Shown piece by piece: positions 32,845 through 45,733 of a stretch of 64,000 nt of DNA (position 1 is the first letter of the stretch; each line of letters opens with the position of its first letter). The translations under genes and the position numbers were made by a program. Below the pieces are notes generated by a model. It was given only the letters and a program-made list of their open reading frames with translations. It was not told the origin of the DNA and ran no database searches. The DNA is taken from the NCBI GenBank assembly GCA_024180945.1, contig JAKSGN010000037.1, forward strand, positions 2,361,501 to 2,425,500. Direction: 5' to 3'. Source of the stretch: Macrophomina tecta (lineage: Eukaryota > Ascomycota > Dothideomycetes > Botryosphaeriales > Botryosphaeriaceae).

Positions 32845-34221
32845 AGATATTTCTAGTTTTTTAAATAATATTTACTAATATTCTTAGCTTCTTAGTAAGT
32901 TAGGTAAGCTTCGATACTATAGATAAACTAGTAGAGAGTATTATAGTTAAAAGTTTTAGATTATTCTTTAGTAGTCGAGGTAGTTCTTTTATTATTAGTT
33001 CGCTAATTACTAGTCTATTTATCTAAATAGTTTCTACTAATATATCTATACTTTTTATAGTAGAAGTAAAGACTCTTTTTATATTAGTATTATTCTTCTT
33101 TTAGTGCTAGCCGAGGGGTTTTTTATTAGTTAGTATTTAGGTCTATAGAATCCCCTAGTAGTAGATTATTATAGAATTAAATAATATTAATAGTATTTTT
33201 AAAAAATTTTTTATCTTCTAAAAGTAATTATATATATATAAGTTAATCTAGATTATAGTATATACTATTTTCTAATACGTAGTAAGTAGCTTAGTATAGG
33301 CGAATTTATTCTTAATATAGTTCTTAAGTCCCTTATAGTAAAGTATATATAAGATCTTATTATTCTATTTAAGGTATAAGGTATATAGTTAAAACTAAGT
33401 AGTATAGTTAATAACTAATCCGGTTTATTTTAAATAGTAGATTTAATAGGTGGTATCTTAGTAGTAATTCTTATTATTAAATATAGTACGTAGTACCTTA
33501 GTAAATTTTTTAAAACTATTAATAATTTCTTTAGTTTTTTTATATAGCTTAGTACTATTCTAGTTAATATAGTATAGTTTAAACTATCTAGTAGTATTAC
33601 CCCTTAGATAGAAGCTAGTAAATAGTACTTTCTAAGTATTATCTTAAAATAAAGTTTAGTATATATAAAAGTATATTTAAATTTATTATAGAAATTTATC
33701 TAGTTATTCTCTAGTACTATTAAATATATCTAGGGCCTTAATTTTTAGTTCAAAGACTAGAGGTATAACTAAGTCTATAGATTTAGAATTTAAGATAGGT
33801 TTCTACGTAACTTTCTAGTTAGTTATTAGGGTCTATATCGAATAAGTAGTTATAGAAATTAGGTTTTAGATTAGATAAGCTATTTATTTAAATTACTTTC
33901 GTTAGCCGAGTTTAAGGTACTATATAGTAGCTTAAAAATTCTAGATAAGTCTATATAGGGCCTATATAGAATCTTAAAATTAAGATTAGAGTAGAAATTA
34001 TTTTTTAGTTATAGATATATCTTTTCCTTAGAAGTTATACTAGAATAAAAAATTCTTATTATTTATAGTTAGTATTTTTTACTAGATAATTACCTTTAGT
34101 ACCTATAGAATAGTAGTTAAAATATTATACTATTACTCTTTCTAGAAAAGATTAGACGTATTATTAAATAGTATAGGCTTTCTAGAAGCTATAGTAGTAG
34201 ATAGAAAAAAATCATATATAG

Positions 34222-34506
34222 TATTAAAATAAGTATTAATTAATAAGTTAACTATAAGGGTTCTATCTACTATAAATAAGTATAGCCTATATATATAGAA
34301 TATTTAGTTAGATTACTATAGATTACTAACTAGCTTACTATAATCTAGTAAGCTAAGTAATCTAGAATTAGTATATTAGATAATAGATCTATCTTTTATC
34401 TCTTTAGACATAATCTAGACTAAAAATTCTCTACTCTAAAAAGTTAGAATTTTTTTTAGAGAGTAGAGTTATTCTTTCTTTATCTTCTCTAGCTAGTATT
34501 ATAATA
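34222..34506 (-). repeat. X-family gypsy 5' LTR (copy B)
   Basis: 285 bp, partner of 21923-22208 and more heavily RIP-changed. Its right end, GTATTATAATA, joins directly to internal X sequence of copy C. Confidence 0.87.
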
Positions 34507-37500
34507 AAAAGTAGAAGTATTTTATAAATTATTCTAAAATTCTTATTATTTCTAGATATTTATTAACTATAAACTTATAGTATTCCTTTATTAGTTATTT
34601 ACGTAGAGATATTAGAATGTAGATTTTTTTATAAAATAGTATATTACGTTAGTAGTCTTAGACTAGGTTAGAATTATTATATTTAAAAATATTTATATAC
34701 TATAGTAGTTCTTAGAATAGTAGATTATTATTATATTTTCTTTAGATAATTTGCTTTTATATAATAGTATTATCTTTTTTTTATTTATTATTTATTCTAT
34801 AGTTTTATTAGATATTAGTATATATTCTTTATTTTATAGTTCCTTATTATCTATAGGTTTTTATTCTAGTATTAGAATTCTCGAGGGCTTATTATTATTA
34901 ATAGAACTTTCTAGTTTTATAATAGATACTAGTATTTATTCTTTCTAAAATATATCGAATTCTTTAGTAATATAGAAATAGTTTAAATCTAATATATTAT
35001 TATTATTTTATTAGAGTATTATAGATAATAGTTTTAATTTTTTATCTATATAGTTAGCTCTATAACTAAGTATATTTATCTTACTATTTTTAGTTTCTCT
35101 ATAGTAGTAGATCTTAAAATAAAAAAAAGTAAGTTATTTTATCTATTATACTTATCTTCTATTTAATATTTTAGTAGTCGTAAAGTATTCTAGATTCTTA
35201 TAATTTAAATATACTATAATCTTATAGTTAGCTTTCTTAAGATAATATTACTATTTTTTAAAAACTATAATAATCGCGAGTAGTTCTTTATTATATATTT
35301 TATAGTTAAGCTCTATAGATAATATTTTATAGAAGTAATATATAATAGAATATAATCTTTCTATATTATCTAGCTAGCTAAGAGTTATACTAATAGTATA
35401 ATTAAAAGTATTAGTTTCTAAATATAAAAGCTTATTAGAATTAAATATAATTAGTACTAGAACTTCTATAAAGACTTTTTTAAGATAATTAAATACCTTT
35501 TATTAAGATTTCTTTTAAGTAAAGAAGGTATTCTTTTAAATAAATTAGATTAGAAGTTTAACTATATAAAAGTATTATTTAATAAACTATTAATAAAAGT
35601 TAGTAAATTTTAAAAAAACTTATACTTTCTTAATATTCTTTAGCTTAGGCTACTTTAGTATATTCTCTATTTTTTTTTAGGTCTATAATTACTTTTTCTA
35701 GTTTAATAATAAAGTCTAGAAATTTAATCTTCTAGGTATAGAAGATATATTTTTCTAGTTTAACTAAGAGATTATACTTAAGTAGTTTCTAAAGAACCTT
35801 AGATATATATTCTTTATATTTTTTAAGGGTTTCTAAATAGATTAGAATATTATCTAGGTAAGCTATATAGAATTAATCTAGATATTCTTATAGAATATAG
35901 TTAATAAGAACTTAGAATATAGTAAAAGTATTAATAAGTTTAAAAAATATTACTAAATATTTATATAGACTATATTAAGTATAAAATATAGTTTTCTATT
36001 TATATTTTTTTTTAATTTAGATAAGATAGTATCTATTTTATAAATCTACTTTAGTAAAGAACTATATTTTAAAGAGATAATTTCTAAGCTTATTAATATA
36101 AAATAGAAAGTATTAGTCTTTAATAGTAATATTATTTAAGAATTTATAATCTATATAGAAACGTAACTTATCTCTTAGTTTTAATATAAAAAAATAAAGA
36201 ATTCTACTAAAAATTAAAAGAGTTAAATATATTCTTTCTTTAGTAATAGATCTAGGTATTTTCTTATTATTTATAGTTTTTTTTTAATATTAGATATAAG
36301 GGCCTAAATCGAGGTTTAGTATTAGATTTTAAATTAATCTTATAATTCTACGATTAGTATTCTAGTAGTATATCTTTAATCTTTTCTTTAAAAATCTTTT
36401 TAAACTAGTAGTATTTCTTTAGAATACTATCTAGATATTATTTATAAATTCTAATAGAATTATCTTCTTCTATAAATATTAGGTAGTCTAGTTTCTCTTA
36501 TCTAGTAGTACTAATTTATTAGATTTATTTTTTATTTATAGTAGTAGAGTAATACTATATTATTTTAATTACTTACCTCTTTTTTTAAGTTCTTTCTAAG
36601 ATTATTCGTAATATTAGAATTATATAAATAATTAGTTTAACTATAGTTTATAGTTTCTATTTTAGTTTTTTTTAGTTTTATTTTCTAGACTTAAAAATAA
36701 TTTCTTTATTATTTTAATTATAGTATAATTTCTATTTCTTTTACTAAGAAATACTAAGGATAATATTATATTTAAAGATTTTAGTAATATTTACATAGAT
36801 ATATTCTTAGTAATTTTTATATTTAAGAGTTAGTTTTAAAGTCTTAATAATAATCTTCTTATCTCTAAAGAAGCTAAGAGATCTATTAACTATTCTAAGC
36901 TAGTAGAATTAGTTTTTTTCTTAGAGTTTTAGGTTAGCTTTTTCTATAAATTAGTTTAAAATATAATTTTCTTATAATACTAAGTTAATAAGGGTAAGTA
37001 CTTATTATTTATTAATTTTTATAATAATAATCTAGTAGTTTTTATATTTAGTAAAGTCTTCTTTATTTTTTAGTATTTATTCTATAGTATTTCTAGTTAA
37101 TACTACTATAATTCTATAGAGTAGGGGGTTTATCTACTATAGCCCTAGTTTAGTAGATATTTCTAGTTTTTTAGATAGTATTTACTAATATTCTTAGTCT
37201 CTTAGTAAGCTAGGTAGGCTTCGATACTATAAATAGACTAATAGAGAATATTATAATTAGGGGTTTTAGATTATTTCTTAGTAGCTAAGATAGTTTTTTT
37301 ATTATTAGTTTATTAGTTATTAGTTTACTTATCTAGATAATTTTTACTAATATATTTATACTTTCTATAGTAGAAGTAAAGACTTTTTTTATATTAGTAT
37401 TATTCTTCTTCTAGTACTAGCTAAGAAGTTTATTATTAGTTAGTATCTAAGTCTATAGAATCTTCTAGAAGTAGATTATTTTAGGGTTATAAAATATTAG

Positions 37501-37563
37501 CTAAGTATTAATTTTAGTTTACTTCTTATCTAAAGTTAAATAACTATTAGTTAACTTAGATAG
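34507..37563 (-). pseudogene. gypsy X copy C, pol part (continues at 47703)
   Basis: On the minus strand near 35830-35880 the RT site reads FYIAYLDNILIYLETLKKY, so one catalytic Asp is kept and one is Asn. The left edge corresponds to position 24126 of copy B, so integrase and the 3' LTR are missing. At 37563 the element is cut by gypsy G1 with target duplication GATAG (37559-37563 and 47698-47702) and goes on at 47703 with AGCTATATTAATAG, as in copy A at 14089. CA/TG depletion is extreme. Confidence 0.86.
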
Positions 37564-38358
37564 TATTATAAACCCCCGGGAATAAGGGCTTTATAACCCC
37601 ACGGGCTAGGAGCCCGTATAGAAAAAAGCACTATAGGGGCTAGAAACCCTTATAGGTAGTAGAGCTGTATAACTAAGGCACTCATATAGAAAAACTAGCC
37701 TTAAGAGAGGACGGCGCGTATAAGCCTAGACTAGGTAATAATAAAAGTTTATATGGGAACGACGCCTACGCGGCGTAGTAATATACTAAAGGTAGGATCC
37801 CGTAGGGGAAGAATTAGTTATAAAAGTATACTTAGCTAAATTAAGTAGTAAGTATAGAAGTATATACCCTTACTAAGAGTAGAAGATAGAACCTAAGAAA
37901 CTAACTTTCAAGTACAAAGAACGAATAAGAGAAAGGCGAATATATCGTCTATTTATTAAGAAAGAAGTTAGATTCTAGAAAATAGGTATTAGCGCCTAAG
38001 TTACGTAGAACTTACTAGGTCTACTTAGGAATTAGAAGCCTTGGTACTAATCTAACTCTTAGATTAATCTAATACTATAACTAATCTAATAGTTATTCTA
38101 ATTCCTAGATTATTATAGCTTTTTTATAGTATATAGATATACTTCTTAGATAGTATTCTAATCTTTATAGTTAACTTAAGATTCTAATATAGACTTATTA
38201 GAGATAATAAGCCTAACGCGTACCGCATACTAACTTATTATATAATTACTACCTATTATTCTAATTCTTTACCCTTTTCTTATTCTTTAAGGAAAACCCT
38301 ACCGCTATTTAACCCTACTAGATAACTCCGAAGCCTAGTAAAAGAGGCCGCCGTTATA
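37564..38358 (+). repeat. gypsy G1 5' LTR (795 bp)
   Basis: Begins TATTATAAACCCCC and ends GCCGCCGTTATA. It is flanked on the left by GATAG. It contains AAGGGCTTTATAACCCCACG and a terminal AGCCTAGTAAAAGAGG. It has the same length as the 3' LTR once transposon A is removed. Confidence 0.93.
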
Positions 38359-38444
38359 CTTTAACTACTATTCTTATAAGGGAAGGTAGTTCCGAGGAGA
38401 GAAATACTTAATAATAAAATAGTATTATCTAATACTTAATACTA

Positions 38445-39620
38445 ACTAAGTAATATAATAAATAATATTAATATAAATAATAACAGTCTTTTATAGCCAA
38501 CTATAACCGACCTTTTTTAGGTTATCTAAGATATATAGAGCCAAATCGGTAAACTTCGTGAATAGCTTTAGAAGTGGTCTAACGAGAATACCTAGCTCTA
38601 CTAGTAAATAGATAAACTTCGTAACTAAGCCGCTCTAATAGCCCCTACTCCGGCGCTAATATATATTCTAGTATCTATAGCAACTTAACCCCCTAATAAA
38701 AGTATAAAAATGGCTAAGCTAGACCTATTCTATAGTAACTAAAAGAAGCTCTAAACCTTTCTCTTATAACTCGATCTATACTTTTTTTTTAACTTTAGAG
38801 ACTTCTCTATAGACGATAAAAAGATAATATTTACTACTACCTATCTCCGCAATACTATAGTATAGTGATTTAAGCCCTACCTTAGAGATCGAATAGAGAA
38901 AGAACTAGAGGTACGTAAGAAGAATACTAAGAAGATCTTTAATAGCTATAAATACTTTATAATCTAGATTAAGTAGAGCTTCGGAGACCTCGACGAGGTT
39001 AATAAGGCCCGATAAGCCATTATAAATATTTACTAGAAGACCTTAGTAGTAGACTATACTATAGAGTTTTAAAAGACTACTATATATCTAAACGATTAGT
39101 CTAACTACGCCCTTATAGACTACTACTACCGAGGACTTAAGAAGAGGATTAAAGATTAACTTATAATATAAGACGATTCTAAGACCCTAGATAAGCTTAT
39201 TAAGCTAGCTATTAAATATAATAACCGCCTCTTCGAGCACTAATTAGAGAAGTATAAAGGGAACTATAAAGCTAATACCTTATATTCTATACGGCTATGC
39301 TATATATAAGAAGAAGGTAATACTATAAAATTAGATACTACTTAACGAAGCGATAAGGATAACTAGTATAAACGTCGACCCTAACGCCTATAGATAGAGT
39401 AAGAAGTAGAACGCTTTAATAAAAAACTCTACGCCTACTATAAAAATAAATAGAACCCCCGGCACCGCTATCTATAATAAAATAAAACCGGTAAGACTAC
39501 TACCGTCGCTACTTAAGAAGAGAAGAAACCTCGCTCCGCGTTTACTCTAAGTAAAGAAGTTAATTATATAGCTATAAATTAAACCACCTACTATAATAAT
39601 AATTACGTAACCCACTAAAG
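38445..39620 (+). pseudogene. G1 gag remnant
   Basis: The frame with ATG at 38710 reads MAKLDLFYSN, then FRDFSIDDKKIIFTTTYLRN, then LIDYYYRGLKKRIKDQLI near 39110-39160 and LDKLIKLAIKYNNRLFE, a typical gypsy capsid with the order found in fungal chromoviruses. Gln codons appear as TAG. Near 39410-39480 a decayed zinc-knuckle-like part (LYAYYKNK) has Tyr where Cys is expected. Gag lies in a different frame from pol (offset -1). The true start may be upstream of 38710. Confidence 0.8.
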
Positions 39621-42600
39621 CGATAAATAAGCTACTAGGTAGTATCCCTTCGAGCTATAATAGCTAAACCTAGCTACGCATAATAAGAAAGTATTAGAAA
39701 TTAATAATCTAATTAATAACTTTCTCTATAATAACAAGCTAGTCGATAGCGATATAGGCGAACTCTACGATAGTATACCCGAATCTAGTAAAACAGAGAA
39801 TATAGAGCAATAATAAAATTAAGCTATACTCGACTAAATTACGAAGTACCTAAATAGGTACGAAGATATAAGGTACGTCGAAGCTAGCCTCGTCTCTATA
39901 ATTAATTAAATTTCTAGATTAAGAATAGACCTACTACCTTAGTAATACTAGGTAAAGAATGGAAAGCTTAGCTCTTAATTCTACGAAGACGGTATATAGT
40001 ACTTCTAGAAGAAATTATTCCTTACCTCGACCGACGAAGTAGTAACCTAGCTCGAAAGTAAGGCCTAGAAAGTATAGTAATAATAAAACTACACGTACTT
40101 ACAGAATATAGCGCTAACCCTTAGTATATACGAAATAGTAATAAGAGTGCGGGATACTCTATAATAGGTTCTAAGAGAGAAATATACTATATCTATCTTT
40201 AAATACTAGATCTATAACGACTAGATCTACTAGCGGCGCCGCATTAGGCGCGGATACTAGATATAGTAGAAGAAATTACCGATTCTAGTTAAGGACTAGG
40301 ACTTCTACTTCTACGAGGAAATAGTAAGCCGATACTTATTAAAAAACTAAACGGCCTCCCTAGTTAGAAACCCTAGGAGTAGCCGATAGATAGATTCCTT
40401 AACTAAGTTTTACGTATACTAAATAGTATACGTATCTTAGAAAAAGTTCTTAGAATACTAATAACTATCTACGAATAAACCGTAATAGCTATACTTAATA
40501 GCGGAGTAAAAGATAACTTTATTAGCTATATCTTTACTATCTAAAATAATATTTAACTTATAAGAAAAGACTACCCCTACTCGTTAAAAATAGTAGATAG
40601 ATTAGCCGCCTTATATAATAAAGAATAAATTTAGGTCGAAATAGAACCTATAAAGCTTACTATTAGAAAATATATAGAGAAGATTACGCTTAACGTAACC
40701 TCTATACTAGAATATAATATTATTCTAGGAATTTCGTAGTTTAAAACTTACGAACCGTATATTTAATAGAAGAAAAGAATAGTTATCTTTCTAAACGAGA
40801 AATATACTAGATATCTAGTAACCGTTAGAAGAATACTAATAGTTAAGAAAGACTTTTTAGATATCTAGAAAATCTTAATAAATACATTAAACCATATAAG
40901 AAACCGAGGAAAAAAGGCATATATAATCTTCGTTAAAATAAGCCTAGAATACGAGTAGAAAATCCTAGCTTATATAATAAGAAACCTCTACTAGGAGAAT
41001 AATAATGTTCTAAAGCTAGTCGGAGAAGACTATCCCTAGAGAATTTATAGAAAATACGACCTATTCGCTTACGAATAGATAGATATCGTTAAACGAGGTA
41101 TTTTAGTAGTTAAGAGTAATATAGACCTTAGCGGAATTATAAGACCTACTATAAATAAATTAGTACTAATACTGAAACTAGAAACTATTCTATAAGAATT
41201 CTAAGACCTCTAATAACTATTCTAGAAAAGAGGCAAAGAATAATTACTAGAATATAAACTATAGAATTACGAGATACCCCTAATACCTAGAACGTAACCC
41301 GCATTTAAGCCTATATACTCGCTTTTAGAGAAAGAGGTAGAGGCCTTAAGAAAGTATATTAAAAAGAACCTAGAACGAGAATATATATACCCATTATTAT
41401 TACCGGCTAGTTATCCTATTTTATTTGTTCTAAAGAAAGATAGTAAACTACACCTTTATATTAACTATAGATAACTAAACGATATTATTATTAAAAACTA
41501 GTATTTTTTATCTTATATTAATGAGCTATAAGATAAACTCCGTAATGCTAAGTATTTTACTAAGCTAGACCTTAGAGAAGGCTACTACCTAGTTCGTATT
41601 AAGAAAGGTAAAGAGTAGAAAATAGTATTCTAAATAAGATTTAAATACTATGAGTATATAGTAATACTCTTTAGGCTTACTAATATACTAGCTATCTTCT
41701 AGAGCTTAGTTAATAATATACTACGTCTGTATTTAGATATATTTACTTTAGCTTACCTAGATAATATTCTAATATACTCGGAGATGCTTGAAGAATATAC
41801 TAAGTATATAAGAAAAGTCCTATAGATACTAGATAAATAAAACCTCTAAGTAGCCCTAGAAAAGAGCGAATAGTATATATAAAAAATAGAATACCTCGGG
41901 TTTATTATTACCCCTAGATATATTAGTATAGACGATAAAAAACTAGATACTATAAGAGACTAGCCTACACTAATAATCGTTAAAGAAGTATAATTCTTTC
42001 TTAGATTTACTAACTTTTACTAGAAGTTTATTTTAAACTACGTAAAGGTATCTATACCTCTTATAGACCTAATAAAAAAGAAACGCGGGTTTATATAGAG
42101 AGAAAGATAATAAATAGCCTTTAACTTACTAAAGCGTATATTTACGAAAGCCCTAGTTTTAGGTATCTATAACTCTAATCTATTTATTACGGTCGAAACT
42201 AATACCTCTAACTATACTATAGAAGCAGTCCTTAGCTAGCTAGACGAGTAGAGTAAACTATATTCTATCACCTTCTATTTAAGAAAAATAATAGGCCCTA
42301 AGAAGAACTACGATATCTACGATAAGAAGCTCTTAGCTATTATTACAGCCTTTAAAGAATAGAGACACTACCTTAAAGGGGCTAAATACTAAATTATAGT
42401 ATACTACGACTATAAGAACCTATTATACTTTACTACTACTAAAAAACTAAATCGACGATAGATTAGGTAGGCCGAAGAACTAGTATTATACAATATAAAG
42501 ATTATCTATAGAAAGAAATCCGAGAATGCTCGCGTAGACGCACTAAGTAGACAAGCCGACTATATCGAAGAGAAGCTAGGTCTATAATCTACGATACTTA

Positions 42601-44220
42601 ATATATAGAAAGACGGGTCTTTTATACCCACTAGCCGTAGTTACTAGATTACTACTATTTATAGTATCGAATAAATATAGCTTAAAGAAGAACTGAACGA
42701 CTCGCTTACTCTAGTTAGACTACTCGCTCTAGTAATATGCCTCGAAGGCAATAAATAGAAATATAAGATCCGAGAGGCCTATATAGATAACGTAATAGCT
42801 TAAGAAATTAAAAAACTTAAAGATAACCCCTAAGTAACTAAAAATATAAATAGTATAATTCTATTTCTAGAATTAGTCTACGTTCCAGTTAAACTACGGG
42901 AAGAACTTATAAAAGATATATATAAAGCCCTAGTATATAGTTATTAAGAAATAGATAAGATAATAGAGTAAATTATAAGAAGCTACTACTTTCTAGGGCT
43001 TAGAAGAACCGTATAAAGAATAGTCTTATAATACGACCTCTATATTAGAAGTAAGGCCGCAAGATATATATTCTATAATTTACTTTAACTACTACTAGTA
43101 CTAAAGTACCCTTAGTAATCTATCTCGCTAGACTTTATTACGGACCTATCTAAGTTAAGAGAATCGCTTACTAAGGTTAAGTATAACTTAATTCTAGTTA
43201 TTGTTAATAGAATAATAAAGTACGTATACTATTTACTATATCTTAAATTAGTAAATATAAAAGAACTCGCCTATATATTTCTAAGAATAATTTTCGATAA
43301 TTATAGGTTACTAGAAGAGCTTATATCGAATAAAAATTAACTATTTATATTCTAATTCTAGTAAAGCCTTACTCGATAGCTTAGAGCTAAGTATAAGCTC
43401 TTAACTACAGTACACCCTTAAATAAATAGATAGACGGAACGAACGAATTAAATATTAAAATAATACCTACGCTACTACCTTAACTACACGTAAGATAACT
43501 AGGTTAAGCTACTATCGCTTATATAATTTACGTATAATAGCTTAAAGGCGTTTACTATATAAGAATTTCTATTCTACACTAACTATAGATATGAGCTAAT
43601 AGCCTATAAATATTCGATACTAAGCGAGTTATTAGCCTAAAAAGAAATTCTTAAAGTAGACTAGCTAAAGGTACTCTATATATAACTATATCTAGACCTC
43701 GAATTCGTAGTCCTATAAATAGGTAAATACTATAATAAATAGTACTAGAAGGCACCGAAGCTTAAGAGAAGAGATAAAGTTTATCTTCTTAGTAAAAATT
43801 TTAAACGAAAAAAGAATAACCGACTAAGTAAAAAATTAAATTTTAAAAAAGTCGGTCCCTTCAAAATTAAAGAATAAATTAGAAAGGTTAACTTTCACCT
43901 TAAATTACTAGATACTATATAGATATACCTAGTATTTTATATCACCTTATTTAAACCGGTATCCTAAGACGCTACGCCATTATGCTAAATAGAAAAAATT
44001 ATACCGGAAAATCTAAATATAGATAAAAATAAGGACTAGAATATAAAATAAGTCCTAGATAGTAGCTATATTAATAGTTAGTTTAGATATCTCCTTAAAT
44101 AAAAGAGAGATTAGAATAATATCTAAGAATTACTAGAACTCTACGACTACTAAGAACTTATTAATAAGTTCTATTACTAAAACCTAGATCGACTAATACT
44201 ATTAACTCGTTATATATAAA
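39620..44220 (+). pseudogene. G1 pol remnant: protease, RT, RNase H, integrase, chromodomain
   Basis: The protease site near 40500 reads LNSGVKDNFI (D-S-G in active enzymes). RT runs from about 41380 (LHLYINYRQLND), through KYFTKLDLREGYYLVRIKKG near 41555-41615, to the active site near 41736-41775, AYLDNILIYS, where the second Asp is Asn. RNase H shows TIEAVLSQLDEQ near 42215 and ALSRQADYIEEK near 42540. Integrase follows with SLDFITDLSK near 43125 and HPQINRQTERTNQILKQYLR near 43410-43470. A chromodomain-like end (YINSQFRYLLKQKRDQNNIQ near 44070) is followed by LLELYDYQELINKFYYQNLD. Stops are TAG/TAA where Gln or Trp is expected, and the checked blocks share one frame. With the chromodomain it belongs to the chromovirus clade. 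Confidence 0.9.
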
Positions 44221-44379
44221 GGACCTAAAATTAAAATTAAGAAATAGAGACTACCGTACCTAATTTACTAGCTCGGAACCCTTAGGTGATATAGTACTAG
44301 AGCTAGCGCTAGGAGAACTAATAGACTAGAACGAATCTATAACGGTATTAGCTAAGATATTACTATATAAATACTTTAC

Positions 44380-44938
44380 TTATCGATTCTCCTTAGTATT
44401 TTTAGGGTTAATAGAATTTCTAGCCTCGCGAGCCGCCTCTAAATAATCTAGCTTCTTAAGGTTCTTAATAGACTATACCTTCTTATTTAGTATTAAGCTA
44501 CTATAGTATTATAGTAAGATCTTCTATTTCCGAAAACGTTCTAGATGGGATAAAATGGCGCGTAACTTAGATATTAATTTAGAAATAGTATCTAAGGCCT
44601 CTATCTTATTCGCGGTAACCTTCGTAATAGTATACTCTAGACGAACGACTAGAAGGAAAAAGTTAAAATAAATTAAATAGAAATAAGAGAAACTTATAGT
44701 TATTCTTCTTTATACTACTAGCATCATAATAGATATTACTATAACGAGTATACTCGCTATAACGCGAATATTCTAAAGTAATATAATATACTACCGCCTC
44801 ACTCTTCTCCTCTAATAAAAGACAATAAGTATAAGAAATTAGTATATCTAGGCCTAGAAGGTTATATAAAGAATTAATCTTTATACCGAGATACTTACGC
44901 TTAGCTTACTATATATCGCGCTTACGCTTAGAAGGCAT
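44380..44938 (-). pseudogene. G1 antisense accessory frame (about 186 codons)
   Basis: On the minus strand, starting at ATG 44938, the frame reads MPSKRKRDI, then after two stops AKRKYLGIKINSLYNLLGLD and SYTYCLLLEEKSEAVVYYI, then YSRYSEYTRYSNIYYDAS. After one frame change it gives a long helical stretch: ANKIEALDTISKLISKLRAI, LSHLERFRK, and ends KKLDYLEAAREARNSI to TAA at 44380. The length of 559 bases fits one indel. The basic N-terminus, the Tyr ladder (probably former Cys) and the coiled coil suggest a nucleic-acid-binding dimer, but this is inference. The end KL(D/N)YL(E/K)A.REARNSI is conserved in G2. It lies between the chromodomain and the polypurine tract. Confidence 0.65.
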
Positions 44939-45733
44939 TATAGGAAATACTTATAATAAAGAGAAATAAAGAGATAAAGAAAGCCTAAAAAAATATAGAT
45001 AAATAGATAAATCTTCGGGCCGAAGATCCTTAAAGGAGGGGATAGTATTACGAACCCCTAAAAACAAGGGCTTTATAACCCCACGGGCTAAGAGCCTATA
45101 TAGAAAAAGGTACTACAGGGGCTAGAAATCCTTATAAGTAGTAGAGCCGCACGACTAAGGCGCCTATATAGAAAAACTAGCCTTAAGAAAGAACGAAGCG
45201 TACGAACCTAGGCTAGGTAATAACGAAAGCCTATACGGAAACGACGCCCACGCGACGCAGCGATATACTAAGGGTAGAATTCTATAGAAAAAGAATTAGT
45301 TATAAAAGTACGCTTAGCTAAATCGGGTAGTAAGTATAGAAGTATATACTCTTACTAAGAATAGAAGATAGAACCTAGAAAACTAACTTTTAAGTACGAA
45401 GAATAAATAAGAGAAAGGCGGATATATCGTTCGTTTATTAAGAAAGAAGTTAGATTCCGGAAAATAGGTATTAGTACCTAAGTTATATAGGACTTACTAG
45501 GCCCACTTGGGGATTAGAAGCCTTAGTACTAATCTAACTCTTAGATTAATCTAATACTATAACTAATCTAATAGTTATTCTAATCTCTAGATTATTATAG
45601 CTTTTCTATAGTATATAGATATACTTCTTAGATAGTATTCTAACCTTTATAGTTAACTTAAGATTCTAATATAGACTTATTAGAGATAATAAGTCTAACG
45701 CGTACCGTATACTAACTTATTATGTAATTACTA

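Larger units (their letters stand above)
22800..34221 (-). pseudogene. gypsy X copy B gag-pol, interrupted
   Basis: The minus-strand translation near 31300-31380 gives FYIAYFNNILIYSKTLKEYK, a gypsy RT active site with both Asp changed to Asn. RT and upstream parts occupy 30738-34221; RNase H and integrase are expected at 22800-24872 by position. The two halves match 34507-37563 (copy C) without the Y insertion. Stops are dense, and CA/TG are almost absent over the whole length. Confidence 0.78.
21923..34506 (-). mobile_element. full-length Ty3/gypsy element X, copy B, with two insertions inside
   Basis: The ends are the LTR pair 21923-22208 and 34222-34506. Inside lie an antisense frame near the 3' LTR, pol, and the gag/leader region. 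Gypsy Y (24873-30732) and a 194-bp solo LTR (32651-32844) interrupt it. Without them X is about 6.5 kb, a usual gypsy size. No target duplication is seen (CGCAG on the left, AAAAG on the right). The right flank is the interior of another X copy, so recombination between copies is likely. Confidence 0.82.

Noticed and set aside
34751..34948. 65-codon Ile/Leu/Ser-rich frame resembling a membrane peptide
   Set aside because: It lies on the strand opposite to X pol in RIP-saturated DNA. Hydrophobic codons result from the TA-rich composition.
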